Assembly (NCBI GenBank): GCA_965365345.1
Contig: CBDUBH010000006.1
Span: forward strand, 1 to 64,000
Source: CBDUBH01 sp965365345
Lineage (GTDB): Bacteria > Bacteroidota > Ignavibacteria > Ignavibacteriales > SURF-24
Length of the DNA stretch: 64,000 nt
Direction: 5' to 3'
Shown: positions 43,230 through 52,269 of the stretch, in pieces
Position numbering within the stretch: the stretch's first letter is position 1
Layout of the letters: each line of letters opens with the position of its first letter
Position numbers and translations under genes: made by a program
Notes under the pieces: model-generated
What the model saw: the letters and a program-made list of their open reading frames with translations, nothing else
Databases searched by the model: none
What the model was told of the DNA's origin: nothing

Positions 43230-45335
43230 ATGAGAACAAAATTTCAAATCTTTTTTATTTTACTCATTTCTTTTTCAACTTGCAATTTTTTGTTTGCGCA
43301 AAAAAGAGCCTTTACTTTGGATGATCTTTACAAAGTTAAAAATGTCGGTGCACCTGTAATTTCTCCCGATGGAAAACAAATTCTTTATACAATAACAGAA
43401 AGTAATTTGCCAGAAGGAAAATCAAGCACAGAAATTTACAAGATGAATTTTGACGGCTCAAATAAATCCCAACTTGAACTTACCGATAAATCTGATTTTA
43501 ATCCTTTTTGGAATAATGACGGAAAGGGATTTTATTTTGTTTCCTCAAAATCAGGTGCTTCACAAATTAATTTTTACAATTTGGCAAATAAACAAGTTAA
43601 ACAGATAACTGATTTTTACTCCGGAGTTTCAGACCCTGTAATTTCACCGAACGGAAAATTAATTGCTTTTGCCGCAAGTGTTTTTCCGGATTGCGGCGCT
43701 GACCAAGAATGTAATAAATTAAATCAGGAAGCAATGGATAAAGGTCCGATTCAAGCAAATATGGCTGATGAATTATTGTACAGGCATTGGACTGAATATT
43801 CTGCCGGAAAATTTTCACACATTTTTGTTTATGACATTGCAAAAAATGAATATAAAGATTTAACTCCGGGAAATTGGGAGTCGCCTGTATTTATGGCAGG
43901 CGGCGGAATCGGATTTAATTTTTCTCCTGACAGTAAAGAAATTTGTTTTGCATCAAAAAGAGTTGAAGATCCGGCATCATCAACAAATTCTGATCTGTGG
44001 ATTGTCCCGGTTAGTGGCGGCGAACCTAGAAATATTACAAGAGAAAATGAAGGTTGGGACGGAACTCCAATTTATTCTCCTGACGGTAAATACATTGCAT
44101 TCAGAAAACAAATTATTCCTCGTTACGAAGCCGATGTTTTTACAATTGCTTTGTACGAAAGAGTGACAGGAAAAATTTCTACAATTACAAATGAATTTGA
44201 TAATTGGGTAAATGATTTTGTTTGGTCAAAAGATTCAAAAGAAATTTATTTTAACGGCGATGTTCAAGGTTATTCACCGGTTTACAAAATTGAATTAAAG
44301 AATAACAAAATTCAAAAGTTGACTGATAACCGTTCTATTTTCGGATTTGATATTTCTCCCGATAAAAAATATTTGGTTTACAATTCACGCTCTGTTGGAA
44401 AGCCCGCGGAAATTTATTCGCTTGAATTAAAAAATAAAAAAGAAACTGAATTAACTTTTGCGAATAAAGAATTTAACGAAGAAGTTGATGTTCGTCCCGC
44501 TGAGCAAATTTGGGTTGAAGGTGCCGAAGGAAAAAAAGTTCATACATTTATTGTGAAGCCGCACGGTTTTGATTCAACAAAAAAATACCCAGTAATTTTG
44601 AATGTTCACGGAGGTCCGCAAAGTCAATGGATGGATGCTTTCCGCGGTGATTGGCAAGTTTATCCGGGTTACGGTTACATTGTTGTTTTTGCAAATCCTC
44701 ACGGCTCAACAGGATACGGGCAAGATTACACCTTGGCAATTTCAGGAGATTGGGGCGGAAAACCTTATGAAGATTTAATGAAAGTTGTAGATGAAATTGA
44801 AAAACTTCCCTTTGTTGATACAGAAAGAATTGGCGCGATGGGATGGAGTTACGGCGGATATATGGTAAATTGGTTTCAGGCAAAAACAAAAAGATTTAAA
44901 TGCCTCGCTTCGATGATGGGCTTGTACGATCTTAGATCATTTTTCGGAACTACTGAAGAACTTTGGTTCCCTGAATTTGATTTAAAAGGACAGCCATGGA
45001 ATTCTGATCTTTACGAAAAATTTTCACCATCAAACTTTGTCGAAAATTTTGCAACTCCTACTTTGATCGTAACCGGCGAAAAAGATTACAGAGTTTCATA
45101 CACACAAAGTTTACATTATTTTACTGATCTGCAAAAGAAGGGAATTGAATCAAGATTGATCGTGTTTGAGAATGACGGACATTGGCCGAGCCACGTAAAA
45201 TCAATGCCATTATATTATAATTCTCATTTGGAATGGTTCCATAAATATTTGGGCGGCGAGCCTGCTCCGTATGATTCAAAAATGATGATAGGCAACAGAG
45301 CATTTGAAAATAAAGGCGAAAGTTCAAATAAATAA
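43230..45335 (+). CDS. Secreted S9-family prolyl oligopeptidase-like peptidase
   Basis: The 701-residue protein has a signal peptide (about 1-24, ending LFAQ), a beta-propeller with repeated WD40-like SPDGK motifs (about 45-440), and a C-terminal alpha/beta-hydrolase. The catalytic triad is Ser540 in GWSYGGY, Asp619 in GEKDYRVS and His651 in NDGHWPS. This is the dipeptidyl/acylaminoacyl-peptidase subfamily. It would remove short N-terminal units from peptides in the periplasm. It is monocistronic. Confidence 0.94.
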   Translation: MRTKFQIFFILLISFSTCNFLFAQKRAFTLDDLYKVKNVGAPVISPDGKQILYTITESNLPEGKSSTEIYKMNFDGSNKSQLELTDKSDFNPFWNNDGKGFYFVSSKSGASQINFYNLANKQVKQITDFYSGVSDPVISPNGKLIAFAASVFPDCGADQECNKLNQEAMDKGPIQANMADELLYRHWTEYSAGKFSHIFVYDIAKNEYKDLTPGNWESPVFMAGGGIGFNFSPDSKEICFASKRVEDPASSTNSDLWIVPVSGGEPRNITRENEGWDGTPIYSPDGKYIAFRKQIIPRYEADVFTIALYERVTGKISTITNEFDNWVNDFVWSKDSKEIYFNGDVQGYSPVYKIELKNNKIQKLTDNRSIFGFDISPDKKYLVYNSRSVGKPAEIYSLELKNKKETELTFANKEFNEEVDVRPAEQIWVEGAEGKKVHTFIVKPHGFDSTKKYPVILNVHGGPQSQWMDAFRGDWQVYPGYGYIVVFANPHGSTGYGQDYTLAISGDWGGKPYEDLMKVVDEIEKLPFVDTERIGAMGWSYGGYMVNWFQAKTKRFKCLASMMGLYDLRSFFGTTEELWFPEFDLKGQPWNSDLYEKFSPSNFVENFATPTLIVTGEKDYRVSYTQSLHYFTDLQKKGIESRLIVFENDGHWPSHVKSMPLYYNSHLEWFHKYLGGEPAPYDSKMMIGNRAFENKGESSNK

Positions 45336-45363
45336 AAATTATTTCGATAATTAATTAAAAATA

Positions 45364-45441
45364 AAGAGAAATATTCAGAAAGATAATTCAGTTAAGATTA
45401 TTTTATTTTGAAAATAGAAATTATTTTTGAATATTTCTCTT
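45364..45441. repeat. 14-bp perfect inverted repeat downstream of the S9 peptidase gene
   Basis: AAGAGAAATATTCA (45364-45377) and TGAATATTTCTCTT (45428-45441) flank 50 bases that hold a smaller palindrome (tattttgaaaata). It lies between the S9 stop and the TPR gene start and may be a long terminator-like or 5' leader structure. Confidence 0.75.
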
Positions 45442-45468
45442 AAAAATTCAATAAAGAGGAAGAGCGAA

Positions 45469-47085
45469 ATGTCGTTCTTAAAAAATATTTTTTCAAAAAA
45501 TGATGATGATGCCTTAATAAAGCAAGCTGAAAATCTACTTAACGAAAAAAAATATTCAGAAGCACTAACTGCTTTTGATAATTTAATAAAATTTAATCCC
45601 GCGCTTGCAAGAGTATATTACGGTAAAGGACTTGTAAAATTTTACACCGGAATTTTTGAAGAGGCAATTTTCAATTTCACTAAAACAATTGAATTGCAAA
45701 AAGATACTGCTGCAAATGCTTATCTTTACCGTGGTGAATCATTTTTGAAATTAAAAGAATTTGACAAAGCTCTTGCAGATCTTCAAATTTTTATTAGCAA
45801 AAACAGAACGGTTTCACATCCTTTTTATCTGATCGGAAAAATTTACGAACACAAAACAGAATTTAATCTTGCAATTGATTTTTATACTGATGCTGCAAAT
45901 TTAAGTCCTGATAATCCCGAAATATTTTTTGCTCTCGGAAGAGTTAAATATTTAATTGATGATTATAAAAAAGCCATTATTGATCTGAATAAAGCAATAG
46001 AAATCAATCCATCAAATTCCGCTTATTATTTTAAAAGAGGATTATGCAATTTTCAGATCAGCAATTTACAGCAAGCCGAAGCAGATCTTCAAAAAGCATT
46101 GGAGATAAATCCTAAACATTATAAATCTTGTTTTTACATTGCAAAAATTAAAAAGCTTCAGGAATTAAACAACGATGCTTTAAATTATTTAAGAAAAGCA
46201 TTAGAAATAAATCCTGATTTTTATGATTCATATCTTTTTATGTCAAACATTAAACTTGAGCAGCGCGATTTTGAAGGGGCGGAAGCAGATCTTTCAAGGG
46301 TTATTGAAATCAATCCGAAAAATTTTCAGTCATATTTTGAACGGGGTAATGTAAGAAAAATTTTATTTGATTACGAAGGTGCAAAAAACGATTATCTAAA
46401 AGCCCATCAACTTAATAATGAAGATCATGAAGTTTTATTAAATCTTGCAATCATTGAATTTCAGTTTAAAAATTATGATGCAGCACTTTCATCTTTGGAA
46501 AAAGCACTTGAATTAAATCCGCTTCTAACAGAAGCTGTAAATTACAGGGGATTGATAAAAAATCATAATAAGAGTTTCAACTCAGCGATAGAAGATTTCA
46601 ACAAAGTCCTTGAAATAGAGCCTGAAAATAATGAGGCGTATTTCAACCGCGGAAATTCAAAAGCCGGTTTAAAAGATTTTCACGGAGCAATTTCGGATTT
46701 TACAAAAGCTCTTAAGAAAAGTGATTACACTGAAGCTTATATTGCAAGGGCAGAAGCCAAAATCAAAACTGAAGATTTTTACGGTGCGCTTGCAGATCTT
46801 TCTAAAGCAATTTCTCTTGATCCCACAGATCATATAAAATATTTCAAACGTGCATCAACTCACCACAAACTTGAAAATTCGCAGGATGCGTTAAACGATC
46901 TTAATAAAGCCATTCATTTAAAAGCAAATTACGCAATTGGGTATTATTTGCGCGGATTTATTTACTCTGAACTTCATTCATTCAGAAATGCGATAAATGA
47001 CTGGGAAAATGCAGTAAAGTTTGATGCTTCATTTGCCGAAAAATTAAATCCCGTAATTCAAAAGCTTAAACAAAAATACGGCTAA
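45469..47085 (+). CDS. Tetratricopeptide-repeat protein
   Basis: About 538 residues made almost entirely of TPR repeats (about 14), with consensus blocks such as AIIDLNKAIEINPSNSAYY and AISDFTKALKKSDYTEAY. There is no signal peptide or enzymatic domain, so it is a cytoplasmic or peripheral scaffold. ATG 45469 is chosen because GAGGAAGAG lies just upstream; an earlier in-frame start at 45427 falls in the inverted repeat. The partner proteins are unknown. The Glu/Lys-rich N-terminus MSFLKNIFSKNDDD might be a membrane- or protein-binding helix. Confidence 0.88.
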   Translation: MSFLKNIFSKNDDDALIKQAENLLNEKKYSEALTAFDNLIKFNPALARVYYGKGLVKFYTGIFEEAIFNFTKTIELQKDTAANAYLYRGESFLKLKEFDKALADLQIFISKNRTVSHPFYLIGKIYEHKTEFNLAIDFYTDAANLSPDNPEIFFALGRVKYLIDDYKKAIIDLNKAIEINPSNSAYYFKRGLCNFQISNLQQAEADLQKALEINPKHYKSCFYIAKIKKLQELNNDALNYLRKALEINPDFYDSYLFMSNIKLEQRDFEGAEADLSRVIEINPKNFQSYFERGNVRKILFDYEGAKNDYLKAHQLNNEDHEVLLNLAIIEFQFKNYDAALSSLEKALELNPLLTEAVNYRGLIKNHNKSFNSAIEDFNKVLEIEPENNEAYFNRGNSKAGLKDFHGAISDFTKALKKSDYTEAYIARAEAKIKTEDFYGALADLSKAISLDPTDHIKYFKRASTHHKLENSQDALNDLNKAIHLKANYAIGYYLRGFIYSELHSFRNAINDWENAVKFDASFAEKLNPVIQKLKQKYG

Positions 47086-47220
47086 CGCTTGCGGCGATTT
47101 GCAAATTTTCACTAAATCCATATAAATAATATACTTAACCGAAATTTCCTTTCGAATGAATTGGATTTTTTGGCGAATTTTTGATAACTTTCAAATCTAT
47201 AAATTTAAAAAGTGAAATAT

Positions 47221-47532
47221 ATGGGAAAACAGTTAACAAAAGCCGATATTGTTGAAAGAATTGCTTCAGGTACAGGGTTGACCAAAATCGAAACCGAAGC
47301 GATTGTTGAAGGATTTATCAGCACAGTAATAGAAACTTTGAAAGAAGGCAAAGGCATTGAAATCAGAGGTTTCGGAAGCTTCCGTGTTAAAAAGAAAAAT
47401 GCAAGATATGCAAGAAATCCTAAAAGCGGCGAACAGGTTTTTGTTGATGAACATTTTGTTCCGGTTTTTAAGTTTTCCAAAGATTTTAAATCGATTGTTG
47501 ATAAAGGAATGAAAGAAGAGAACAAGCAATGA
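47221..47532 (+). CDS. HU/IHF-family DNA-binding protein
   Basis: About 103 residues. It starts LTKADIVERIASGTGLTK, and the beta-arm signature IEIRGFGSFRVKKKNARYARNPKSGE is fully conserved. It bends and compacts DNA and may affect replication and transcription. A GTG three codons earlier (47212) is possible, but ATG 47221 gives the standard N-terminus. Its stop overlaps the ATG of the zinc-ribbon gene (ATGA), and the two plus the bS22-like gene form an operon. Confidence 0.95.
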   Translation: MGKQLTKADIVERIASGTGLTKIETEAIVEGFISTVIETLKEGKGIEIRGFGSFRVKKKNARYARNPKSGEQVFVDEHFVPVFKFSKDFKSIVDKGMKEENKQ

Positions 47533-48479
47533 TCAACTGCCCGAATTGTAATTATGGTTTAGAAAAGGAAAATATTAATTTTTGCCCGAATTGCGGAATT
47601 AATTTAAAAAATGCTTTTGATCAAACAGCCGAAGTTAACAAAACCGTTAAAGAAGTTCGATTAGTAAAATGTAATGAATGCGGTGAAGAGACAGATGCTG
47701 ATTTGAATTATTGCGAATCATGCGGAGTTAAATTAAGCGGCAATGAAGAAGTTATAAGAACCGATGTTAAAGAAGAGATCACAAGAACAGTTCCGGTTCA
47801 AAAAGAAATAACCAAAAAATCCAGTGAACCGAAATTTCAAAATAAAAATAAGCAAAATAAAAAAGATCCATATCGTAAAGAGCAAATAAAATCCGATGCT
47901 TCGGAACAAAACGGAAAACAGCTTTCGGGAATGCAAATTTCATTGATAGTGTTGGCAATTGCGTTACTTGGATTAATAATACTTTTTGCTTCGGGAGCTT
48001 TTGATGAAAAACCTGTTCACGTTCATAATGTTCCCCAAAATCAATCAAATATTAATTTGAATAATCTTCAGGAAATAAACAGGCTTGAAGGGATTGTGAA
48101 CAGCGATACAACAAACCTTCCTACTGTTTTAGAATTAGCACATTTGCTTAATGATTCGGGATTTGAGCAGCGTTCAATTAAATATTATGAAATGTATTTA
48201 AGAAAAAATCCGAATAATGCAGATGTTTTAGTTGATTTAGGCGTAGTTTATTTTAACTTAAAACAATACGAAACTGCCAAAAAATATATGAGAAGCGGTT
48301 TGAAAGTTTCACCTAACCACCAAATTGCTCACTTGAATTTGGGTGTTGTAAATTTTAATATGGGTTATCAGGATTCTGCAGCTGCGTGGTGGAAAAAAGC
48401 TGCTGCAATAAATCCGAATAACGAAATTGGAATTAGAGCTAGAAATTTATTGGATAAAAACTTAAATGGAGGTAATTAA
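47529..48479 (+). CDS. Zinc-ribbon, single-TM, TPR-domain protein
   Basis: The 316-residue protein starts with two zinc ribbons (CPNCNYGLEKENINFCPNCG, then CNECGEETDADLNYCESCG), a charged linker (about 75-135), a transmembrane segment (about 138-156) and a C-terminal TPR domain (about 190-310). The N-terminus is probably cytoplasmic with the TPR part outside. No enzymatic motif is visible. It overlaps HU by 4 nt and the bS22-like gene by one base, so all three are translated together. The function is not known. Confidence 0.85.
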   Translation: MINCPNCNYGLEKENINFCPNCGINLKNAFDQTAEVNKTVKEVRLVKCNECGEETDADLNYCESCGVKLSGNEEVIRTDVKEEITRTVPVQKEITKKSSEPKFQNKNKQNKKDPYRKEQIKSDASEQNGKQLSGMQISLIVLAIALLGLIILFASGAFDEKPVHVHNVPQNQSNINLNNLQEINRLEGIVNSDTTNLPTVLELAHLLNDSGFEQRSIKYYEMYLRKNPNNADVLVDLGVVYFNLKQYETAKKYMRSGLKVSPNHQIAHLNLGVVNFNMGYQDSAAAWWKKAAAINPNNEIGIRARNLLDKNLNGGN

Positions 48480-48574
48480 TGCCCTGCGGAAAAAAAAGAA
48501 AACGCCATAAAATGGCAACTCACAAACGTAAAAAAAGATTAAGAAAAAATAGACATAAGAAAAAAATAAGATAG
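48479..48574 (+). CDS. Very small basic bS22/AURKAIP1-COX24-like protein
   Basis: A 31-residue protein, MPCGKKRKRHKMATHKRKKR..., with a nearly all-basic sequence. The pattern KKRKRHKMATHKRKKRLRKN matches a tiny ribosome-associated family found widely in the Bacteroidota and related to mitochondrial COX24/mS38. The ATG overlaps the previous stop (TAATG) and is preceded by GGAGG. It ends with a good terminator 42 bases downstream. Confidence 0.88.
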   Translation: MPCGKKRKRHKMATHKRKKRLRKNRHKKKIR

Positions 48575-48615
48575 TTCGATTTTTAATGTTTTGATCTTTT
48601 TATAATATTATTCAG

Positions 48616-48642
48616 AGAGCTTTTAATTTAAAAGCTCTTTTG
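48616..48642 (+). terminator. Terminator of the HU operon
   Basis: AGAGCTTTTAA and TTAAAAGCTCT form an almost loop-less palindrome (48616-48638) followed by T. It lies 42 bases after the bS22-like stop codon. Confidence 0.75.
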
Positions 48643-48688
48643 AATGTTAATTGTGTTTAGCAATTTAGACTTGCTTTTGTATTTAAAA

Positions 48689-48761
<73 letters not shown>

Positions 48762-49057
48762 CAGTGGAATTCTACGTCCGAAATTATAGATCTATTCTTC
48801 TCTATTCATACTTCATTTATTACAATCAAAAATATATTACGATTTCAAATTTTATGATTCTTCAAAGTTTAGTTTTCTTTGGAAAATATTACATATTTTT
48901 TTGAATTTTTTCCGTAAAACATCTTTAATAATCTTTTCATATTTTAATCCGGGATTTTACCACAAAGCGAAAAATATACGATTTTTATTCCCTTTAATTC
49001 AAAAAATTATATTTTAGTTTAAACTTACAATATTTCACATTAAACCCGGGTAAAAAA
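48762..49057. other. Gene-free AT-rich spacer between tRNA-Thr and nhaA
   Basis: No open frame of note, hairpin or repeat is seen in these 296 bases. The last part must hold the nhaA promoter, and GGGTA at about 49048 is its probable ribosome site. Confidence 0.6.
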
Positions 49058-50257
49058 ATGTTGGCGATCAAAAACTCGTTAGTAAAATTTTTCAAAATGG
49101 AATCTGCCGGCGGATTGGTTTTAATGGCTACTGCTTTACTTGCAATTATAATTGCAAATTCGCCTTTGTATGAATATTACAAAATGCTGATTGATATTCC
49201 GATTGAATTTAAGATCGGTGCGCTCGAAGTTGCAAAACCGATTTTACTTTGGGTAAATGACGGATTGATGGCAATATTTTTCTTTTTGATAGGATTGGAA
49301 TTAAAAAGAGAAGTTATGGAAGGTGAACTTTCCAGCGTTCAAAATATAATTTTCCCGGGAATTGGTGCAATTGGAGGAATGGCAATTCCCGCAGCAATTT
49401 ATGTGATTTTCAATTATAACGATCCAGTTGCAATGAAAGGCTGGGCAATTCCCGCTGCTACCGATATTGCATTTGCGCTTGGAATTCTTTCACTTCTTGG
49501 CTCAAGAGTTCCGGTTAGTATAAAAGTGTTTTTAACATCACTTGCAATTTTTGATGACATTGGAGCAATTCTAATTATTGCCCTTTTCTATACTGCAAAA
49601 ATTTCTTTAATTGCACTTGCAGTTGCGGCAATTTGCATTGTGGTCTTGATAATTTTAAACAGACTTCATGTTGAAGCCAGAAGTGTTTATTTAACTATCG
49701 GGATTATAATGTGGTTTGCGTTGTTGAAATCGGGAGTACACGCAACTTTAGCAGGCGTGGTTATGGCTATGTTCATTCCGATCACATCGAAAAACGATCC
49801 TGATTTTTCGCCTTTGAAAACTCTGGAACATGATCTTCATTCAGCAGTTGCATTTTTAATTTTACCTGTTTTTGCGTTTATGAATTCAGGAATTAATTTA
49901 AAAGGCGTTGGCTTAGAACAAATTTCACATGGAGTTTCATTAGGAATTATCCTTGGTCTGTTCATCGGAAAACAATTGGGAATTATGGTTTTCTGCTGGA
50001 TTGGAGTTAAATTAAAATTAACAAATCTTCCACCGGGAATCAGATGGTCAACTTTATACGGAACAGCTATTTTATGCGGAATTGGATTTACAATGAGCTT
50101 ATTTATCGGATCACTTTCTTTTGAAGAAACGGGAGTAAATCTTCTTTTTGATGAAAGATTGGGAATTATTATCGGTTCTTTATTTTCCGGAATTTTGGGT
50201 TATTTTGTTTTGAAATTTACTTTAGACAAAAAAGTTAATACTGAAGCGCTGCAATAA
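49058..50257 (+). CDS. nhaA: NhaA-family Na+/H+ antiporter
   Basis: The 399-residue protein has about 12 membrane segments. The ion-binding aspartate pair is in AIFDDIGAILIIALFY near residue 165, and the PAATDIAFALG and IGLELKREVMEGELSS blocks are typical. It exchanges cytoplasmic Na+ for external H+ and helps pH and sodium balance. A normal-length, monocistronic gene, it ends in a strong terminator that includes the last codons. Confidence 0.96.
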   Translation: MLAIKNSLVKFFKMESAGGLVLMATALLAIIIANSPLYEYYKMLIDIPIEFKIGALEVAKPILLWVNDGLMAIFFFLIGLELKREVMEGELSSVQNIIFPGIGAIGGMAIPAAIYVIFNYNDPVAMKGWAIPAATDIAFALGILSLLGSRVPVSIKVFLTSLAIFDDIGAILIIALFYTAKISLIALAVAAICIVVLIILNRLHVEARSVYLTIGIIMWFALLKSGVHATLAGVVMAMFIPITSKNDPDFSPLKTLEHDLHSAVAFLILPVFAFMNSGINLKGVGLEQISHGVSLGIILGLFIGKQLGIMVFCWIGVKLKLTNLPPGIRWSTLYGTAILCGIGFTMSLFIGSLSFEETGVNLLFDERLGIIIGSLFSGILGYFVLKFTLDKKVNTEALQ

Positions 50258-50273
50258 TTGCAGCGCTTTTTTT
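50244..50273 (+). terminator. Terminator of nhaA
   Basis: AAGCGCTGCAA (50244-50254) pairs with TTGCAGCGCTT (50258-50268), followed by a T tract. The left arm includes the last codons of nhaA. Confidence 0.93.
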
Positions 50274-50499
50274 ATGTTTTATTTCAAATTCATTCCGGTA
50301 AATCTTCAATATAATTAACCTGTTGTTTCATATAAGAGTTACATTAAATTCATTAAGTTCTGCTTCAAAAAAATCCTCTGAAATATTAATTTATAATGAC
50401 TTATATATAAAACCTTTTGTCCAATTTTTCGCTGAACCTCACAAACTACTTGCATGCATAAAAAAAATAAAAATCAAGTAAAAAATTTTTTAAAAATTC
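50274..50499. other. AT-rich gene-free region between nhaA and the mraZ promoter
   Basis: No RNA gene, repeat or protein-coding frame is supported here. Long A/T runs precede the TTGACA of the mraZ promoter and may act as an UP-like element. Confidence 0.5.
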
Positions 50500-50577
50500 T
50501 TGACATTGCATATATAAATAAGTTATTTTATATGCCAGTGGGTAGAAGTGTTTTGAAATCCCAAAAAGTGGGGCAAA
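50500..50577 (+). promoter_or_regulatory. dcw-cluster promoter with helix-phased MraZ boxes
   Basis: TTGACA (50500-50505) is followed about 17-18 bases later by an AT-rich -10 (ttattt). Between this and the mraZ ATG are three direct AGTG-type motifs (AGTGGG at 50537, AGTGTT at 50547, AGTGGGG at 50567) at 10- and 20-bp spacing, one helical face. Repeated GTG-core motifs before mraZ are the known target of MraZ autoregulation in other bacteria. Confidence 0.6.
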
Positions 50578-51015
50578 ATGTTTATAGGAAGTTTCAATTT
50601 TACTATCGATGCAAAAAATCGCATAAGCATTCCGGCTAAGCTTCGCAAGCATGTTAAGCCAGAGGCTAACGATACTTTTGTAATGACCAGAGGCATTGCA
50701 AACTGTATCGATATTTACCCGCTTGATCAATGGAAAGAACTCGAAGAAAAACTTTCCAAACTTAATCCTTTTAACGCAAGAGAATCAAAGTTTTTAAGAA
50801 TGTTTTTACAATCCGCTAACGAAGATACGCTTGACTCACAATCGAGATTATTGATTCCGCAAAGTTTAATTGAATATGCCGGCATCGAAAAAGATGTGTT
50901 CATACTCGGCGCAGTTAAAAAAATTGAAATCTGGAATCCAAAGACTTACGAAAATTATCTGAATGAACAACCGGAAACTTTTGAGCAAATAGCGCAAGAG
51001 GTAATGACGTTTTAA
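50578..51015 (+). CDS. mraZ: MraZ transcriptional regulator
   Basis: The 145-residue protein has two SpoVT/AbrB-like halves with the DAKNRISIPAKLR and DSQSRLLIPQSL motifs that give the family its ring of DNA-binding loops. MraZ oligomers bind direct repeats before the dcw cluster and repress it. It is the first gene of the cluster and ends one base before rsmH starts. The three boxes upstream fit autorepression. Confidence 0.96.
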   Translation: MFIGSFNFTIDAKNRISIPAKLRKHVKPEANDTFVMTRGIANCIDIYPLDQWKELEEKLSKLNPFNARESKFLRMFLQSANEDTLDSQSRLLIPQSLIEYAGIEKDVFILGAVKKIEIWNPKTYENYLNEQPETFEQIAQEVMTF

Positions 51016-51016
51016 T

Positions 51017-51940
51017 ATGGAAGAAATTCACGTTCCGGTTCTGCTTAAAGAAAGCAAAAATTATCTTATAAATAATAAAAGCGGTGTTTACTTTGATGCA
51101 ACGCTCGGTTTTGGCGGGCACTCTCAAGAATTTTTAAAAGAATTGAATGAAGATGCCAAACTTGTTGCAGCCGAAGTTGATGATAAAGCATTTGAATATT
51201 GTTCTTTAAAATTTGAAAATGAAAAAAGATTTAAAATCTACAAAACAAATTTTTCGCAAATTGATCTGATCTCAAAAATTGAAAATGTTGAAGCATATGA
51301 CGGAATTTTTGCCGATCTCGGAGTTTCTTCTTTTCAATTAGATGATGCCGATGCAGGATTTTCATACAGAGTTGAAAGTCCATTGGATTTGCGGCTTGAT
51401 AAATCATTGAAAGTTAAAGCATCAGATATTATAAACGGATTTACCGAAGAAGAAATTGCAGATCTGATTTATGAATTCGGTGAAGAAAAGAACTCAAGAA
51501 AAATTGCAAGAAAAATTGTAGAAAACAGAAAGATCAAAAAAATTAAAACGACAAAAGATCTTGCTGAAATCATTGAAAAAATTACGCCCGAAAAATATTT
51601 GAACAAAACTTTATCAAGAGTTTTTCAGGCCTTCAGAATTTATGTAAACAACGAACTTGGCGTTTTAGAAGAATTTTTGACAAAAGCGGTAACATTACTT
51701 AAACCGGGCGCAAATATAGTAATTATCGCTTATCATTCTTTGGAAGATAGAATTGTAAAAGACGTTTTCAAATATGAAACGGTTCCTTGTGTTTGTCCGA
51801 AAGATTTTCCGGTTTGTACTTGCGGCAAAAAACAAAGATTGAAAATTATAACAAAAAAACCGGTACTGCCGGATGAAAATGAAATTTTAATTAACAGAAG
51901 AGCGCGCAGCGCAAAATTAAGAGTTGCCGAAAGAATATGA
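51017..51940 (+). CDS. rsmH: 16S rRNA m4C1402 methyltransferase RsmH
   Basis: The 307-residue methyltransferase begins EEIHVPVLLKES with the SAM-binding DATLGFGGHS, then GVSSFQLDDADAGFSYR and a C-terminal FRIYVNNELGVLEEF block, all diagnostic. It N4-methylates C1402 in the ribosomal P site. It overlaps ftsL by ATGA. A short cysteine cluster (CVCPKDFPVCTCGKK) near the C-terminus is also seen in relatives. Confidence 0.96.
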   Translation: MEEIHVPVLLKESKNYLINNKSGVYFDATLGFGGHSQEFLKELNEDAKLVAAEVDDKAFEYCSLKFENEKRFKIYKTNFSQIDLISKIENVEAYDGIFADLGVSSFQLDDADAGFSYRVESPLDLRLDKSLKVKASDIINGFTEEEIADLIYEFGEEKNSRKIARKIVENRKIKKIKTTKDLAEIIEKITPEKYLNKTLSRVFQAFRIYVNNELGVLEEFLTKAVTLLKPGANIVIIAYHSLEDRIVKDVFKYETVPCVCPKDFPVCTCGKKQRLKIITKKPVLPDENEILINRRARSAKLRVAERI

Positions 51941-52269
51941 AAAAACAAAAAAGCAATATGATGCTGCCTACAGTTTTATTCGGAATTCTTTTTGCAGCTG
52001 CCTTTATTATTTCGTACGTAAGCTTAAGAATTGAAATTGAAAAATTGAAAAAAGAAAATCTTCTTCTTGAAGAATCGCTAAGCTCAAAAAAGAATCAAAG
52101 AACTATGCTTCAGGTTGAAGTTCAAAAATTAGAAGCAGAAGAAAGAATCGTTACAGCGGCATTTTCAAAACTCGGAATGGTAAAATCCGGTAACGATGAA
52201 ATTAAAATGCAAATTGATAAAGTGCAAGTTGAACAAATTTCAAGAATAGTTAACGGCAAATATGAATAA
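51937..52269 (+). CDS. ftsL: FtsL-like cell division protein
   Basis: The 110-residue protein has one N-terminal transmembrane segment (about 8-30) followed by a leucine-zipper-like coiled coil (about 32-70) and a short end. FtsL sequences are poorly conserved, so the call rests on size, membrane topology and position between rsmH and ftsI. It would bridge FtsB and FtsW/FtsI at the division site. Its start overlaps rsmH and its stop overlaps ftsI. Confidence 0.8.
   Translation: MKKQKSNMMLPTVLFGILFAAAFIISYVSLRIEIEKLKKENLLLEESLSSKKNQRTMLQVEVQKLEAEERIVTAAFSKLGMVKSGNDEIKMQIDKVQVEQISRIVNGKYE

Noticed and set aside
50454..50639. Small open frames over the mraZ promoter
   Set aside because: They cross the promoter and MraZ boxes, have no ribosome site and no recognisable product.
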